Shown here piece after piece: positions 61,932-64,000 of a DNA stretch of 64,000 nt. Source of the DNA: Nostoc sp. NIES-4103 (lineage in GTDB: Bacteria; Cyanobacteriota; Cyanobacteriia; Cyanobacteriales; Nostocaceae); contig NZ_AP018288.1 of assembly GCF_002368335.1 (NCBI RefSeq), forward strand, positions 5,543,763 to 5,607,762. Direction: 5' to 3'. The position numbers and the translations under genes are program-made. How positions within the stretch are numbered: the stretch's first letter is position 1; each line of letters starts with the position of its first letter. The notes beneath the pieces were generated by a model. The model searched no databases, was not told where the DNA came from, and saw only the letters and a program-made list of their open reading frames with translations.

Positions 61932-62851
61932 TTTTTATCTCGAGAGGCGGTCGATGGTAATCCGAGTAAACGTGAGACTAGTGTTAGTGCCTTACCACCA
62001 ATCTGACGACCCAAACTTAACAAACCAGGAGCAACAGCTTCCCGATCTACATTTGGAGACAATCGAGCCTCTAATGACTCTTTGAGCTTCCTAATCGTCA
62101 GCGGTCTATTTAGGGTTCCCCGTTCCGCTAGGGAAATAGAACCCGTTTCTTCTGAAACAACCACACAGATGCAATTTTCGACCCGCTCAGTAATTCCCAT
62201 GGCCGCCCGATGGCGTGTTCCCAACTGGCGCGAGGCTGTGCGTCCCGAAAGTGGTAAAATTATACCTGATGATACAATACGAGAGCCACGGATCAACGTC
62301 GCTCCATCGTGTAATAGAGTTTTCGGCTGGAAAATCGTTTGTATCAATTCCTTAGAAACGTCAGCATTCAGCTTGACTCCAGGCACTGAAAAATCCCGCT
62401 CGTCAATCGGGCCAGTTGTTTCCAAAATTAGCAAAGCTCCTATTCGGTTTTTCGAGAGTTCTTTAACCGCTTCCACAATTTCATCAATCACACTATCAGA
62501 CTTAGGGACTGCCAGACTAGATGGTTGAAATAACTGTTGAAATTCACCGCGTCCCAATTGTTCCAAAAATCGGCGAAATTCTGATTGGAGAGCAACCGCC
62601 ATCGCCACAGCACAACCAATCACCAACTTTTCTAGGACAAAGTTTAGTAGTGGTAGACCTAATCTACCACTGAGTGCTGAAGCCAACATTAAGATTATAA
62701 AACCCCGTACCATCCACAGTGTGCGGCGCTCACTGATAATGACTAGTATCATGTACGTCAGCGCCAGCACAAACACGATATCCAGAGTCCCAACTAGCAA
62801 GGACTGCGACCATCCTGGGTTTGTCAGCCATTGCTTCCACCAATCTCTCAT
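61928..62851 (-). CDS. cdaA: Diadenylate cyclase CdaA
   Basis: A 307-aa membrane cyclase making c-di-AMP. Three N-terminal helices (about 18-85), then the DAC domain with LLHDGATLIRG (DGA) and GTRHRAAMGITE (RHR), both intact, so active. c-di-AMP controls osmotic and potassium balance and day-night metabolism in cyanobacteria. Couples translationally to uppS; lysA lies 100 bp upstream. Confidence 0.94.
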   Translation of the reverse strand: MRDWWKQWLTNPGWSQSLLVGTLDIVFVLALTYMILVIISERRTLWMVRGFIILMLASALSGRLGLPLLNFVLEKLVIGCAVAMAVALQSEFRRFLEQLGRGEFQQLFQPSSLAVPKSDSVIDEIVEAVKELSKNRIGALLILETTGPIDERDFSVPGVKLNADVSKELIQTIFQPKTLLHDGATLIRGSRIVSSGIILPLSGRTASRQLGTRHRAAMGITERVENCICVVVSEETGSISLAERGTLNRPLTIRKLKESLEARLSPNVDREAVAPGLLSLGRQIGGKALTLVSRLLGLPSTASRDKK

Positions 62852-62884
62852 GACATCTGGATTAATCTTGTGCGTCTAATACTT

Positions 62885-62951
62885 TTAGTCAATAGTCAAT
62901 AGTCAACTGTCAAAAACATTTGACTATTGACTATGGACTTTTGACAGTTGA
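62885..62951. repeat. Inverted heptamer repeat between lysA and cdaA
   Basis: AGTCAATAGTCAATAGTCAA and its complementary form TTGACTATTGACTATGGACT can pair; possible attenuator or terminator inside the gene group. Confidence 0.65.
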
Positions 62952-64000
62952 CTAACTTTTCAATCTTTCTGGTAGACGATCTTGTCGAATCAAGTCTTGA
63001 TAAGTTTCGCGTTGCAAAATCAAATTTGCTTCGCCATTGGCCACTAGAACTGCTGCCGGTCGGGGTAAGCGGTTATAGTTAGATGCCATACTGTAATTGT
63101 AGGCACCAGTTCCCATAACTACGAGGATATCTCCTGGTTGAGTTTTCGGCAGTAGGGCATCTTTAATCAAAACATCGCCAGATTCACAATGCTTACCAGC
63201 AATTGTGACTTTTTCTGTTAGAGGAGCCGACATTTTATTGGCAACAACTGCACGATAAACTGACTGGTAAGTAATGGGGCGGGGATTATCCGACATTCCC
63301 CCATCAATGGCCACGTAGGTACGAATATCTGGGATTGTTTTAGATGAACCAATTGTATAGGCAGTCACACAGGCTGTGGCAATTAGCGATCGCCCTGGTT
63401 CACACAACAATTTTGGCAAAGGTAAATTTTCGGCCGCACAAGCTTCTTGAATCACTTCACAAATCGGTTTTACCCACTCTTCAATGCTTGGTGGATCGTC
63501 TGATTCTGTATAAGTAATCCCCAAGCCGCCACCCACATCTAACTCTGTAAGAGTTAAACCATAGCTAGCAGCTTTAGTTAACCACTGCACCATCAAAGCG
63601 GCTAAATCACGATGAGGTTGGCGTTCAAAAATTTGCGAACCAATATGAGCATGTACACCGACACAATTGAGGGCTACTTGCTGGCTCACGTAAGTAAATA
63701 CCTCATCCAAATCACCTGGATCAAAACCAAATTTACTATCCAAGTGACCAGTACGAATGTAATCGTGAGTATGACAATCAATACCAGGGGTCAACCGCAG
63801 TAAAATACGGACAGGCTGTTGCTGTTGTGCTAACTCAACTAAAGTTTGCAACTCATACCAGTTATCCGCCACAATATTGACACCAGTCTCAATTGCATAA
63901 AGCAATTCTGCACGAGACTTATTGTTACCATGGTAGTAAATCTTATCAGGACTTACGCCCGCAGTTAATGCTGTATACAGTTCACCACCAGAAGCTACAT
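62952..64000 (-). CDS. lysA: Diaminopimelate decarboxylase (5' end outside window)
   Basis: The reading frame is open to the window edge at 64000, so about 349 codons are seen of a protein normally near 460 aa. PLP-fold blocks: HIGSQIF, VGGGLGITYTESDDPPS, CEPGRSLIATA, DGGMSDNPRP, GKHCESGDVL and GTGAYNYSMASNYN. The PLP lysine lies upstream, out of view. Makes lysine from meso-diaminopimelate. Confidence 0.95.
   Translation of the reverse strand, partial: VASGGELYTALTAGVSPDKIYYHGNNKSRAELLYAIETGVNIVADNWYELQTLVELAQQQQPVRILLRLTPGIDCHTHDYIRTGHLDSKFGFDPGDLDEVFTYVSQQVALNCVGVHAHIGSQIFERQPHRDLAALMVQWLTKAASYGLTLTELDVGGGLGITYTESDDPPSIEEWVKPICEVIQEACAAENLPLPKLLCEPGRSLIATACVTAYTIGSSKTIPDIRTYVAIDGGMSDNPRPITYQSVYRAVVANKMSAPLTEKVTIAGKHCESGDVLIKDALLPKTQPGDILVVMGTGAYNYSMASNYNRLPRPAAVLVANGEANLILQRETYQDLIRQDRLPERLKS

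Overview
The window is chromosomal DNA of a filamentous, probably heterocyst-forming cyanobacterium (Nostocales). The evidence is psaD, ndhD, an orange carotenoid protein, a ChlH-type chelatase subunit and a Fur/Zur regulator; paralogous XisH/XisI modules; very frequent GCGATCGC (HIP1) octamers; and many tracts of short tandem heptamers (STRR type, e.g. CCCCAGT/CCCAATA units) between genes. I see no tRNA, rRNA or CRISPR array. The genus cannot be fixed from the sequence alone.

Layout. 0.3-2.7 kb: accessory block with an unusual nuclease-like/ParA fusion, a DUF433/DUF5615 toxin-antitoxin-like pair, and xisI beside a truncated xisH. 2.8-5.7 kb: ndhD and a nucleoside hydrolase. 5.8-7.2 kb: a small island (relE-type pair, xisI, xisH) bracketed by direct repeats of the 3' end of thrS. 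7.2-12.2 kb: thrS, two small cyanobacterial families (DUF2605, DUF2973), an exported helical protein and another toxin-antitoxin pair; the thrS leader carries what looks like the right end of a decayed IS200/IS605 element. 12.2-19.4 kb: glycogen-debranching-type enzyme, a MarR-GNAT fusion with a 38-bp palindrome at its start codon, and a DICT-GAF histidine kinase. 19.6-27.3 kb: psaD, trpE, a candidate small RNA, two fibrillin-like proteins, Uma2, aroB and a pentapeptide protein. 27.7-33.1 kb: small divergent accessory pair, a PP2C phosphatase, NfeD/SPFH pair and a Fur-family regulator. 35.1-36.2 kb: purS-purQ.

36.4-44.6 kb is the most interesting part. Two genes on the + strand share the same N-terminal effector-associated-type domain, one fused to a CHAT (caspase-like) protease and the other to membrane helices. 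They converge on three minus-strand genes: an FHA protein with a trypsin-like domain that has lost its catalytic His, a Ser/Thr kinase with a proline-rich repeat linker, and a membrane-anchored ligand-binding protein. Together they read as a sensing, phosphorylation and proteolytic-effector module, possibly a conflict or regulated-cell-death system. A nested pair of miniature mobile elements sits between kinase and receptor genes.

45-64 kb: pentapeptide protein, OCP with a possible small membrane peptide upstream, a ChlH paralogue whose coding sequence has been invaded in frame by two genomic repeats, DUF433/DUF5615 and HicBA pairs, class I aldolase, an M28 peptidase, a dnaK-dnaJ-J-domain-DUF3143 chaperone cluster, and a lysA-cdaA-uppS group on the minus strand, with lysA running off the right edge.

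At least six miniature inverted-repeat families can be seen by eye. In two cases the edge of the same element family supplies the stop codon of the neighbouring gene (aroB and a Uma2 gene).
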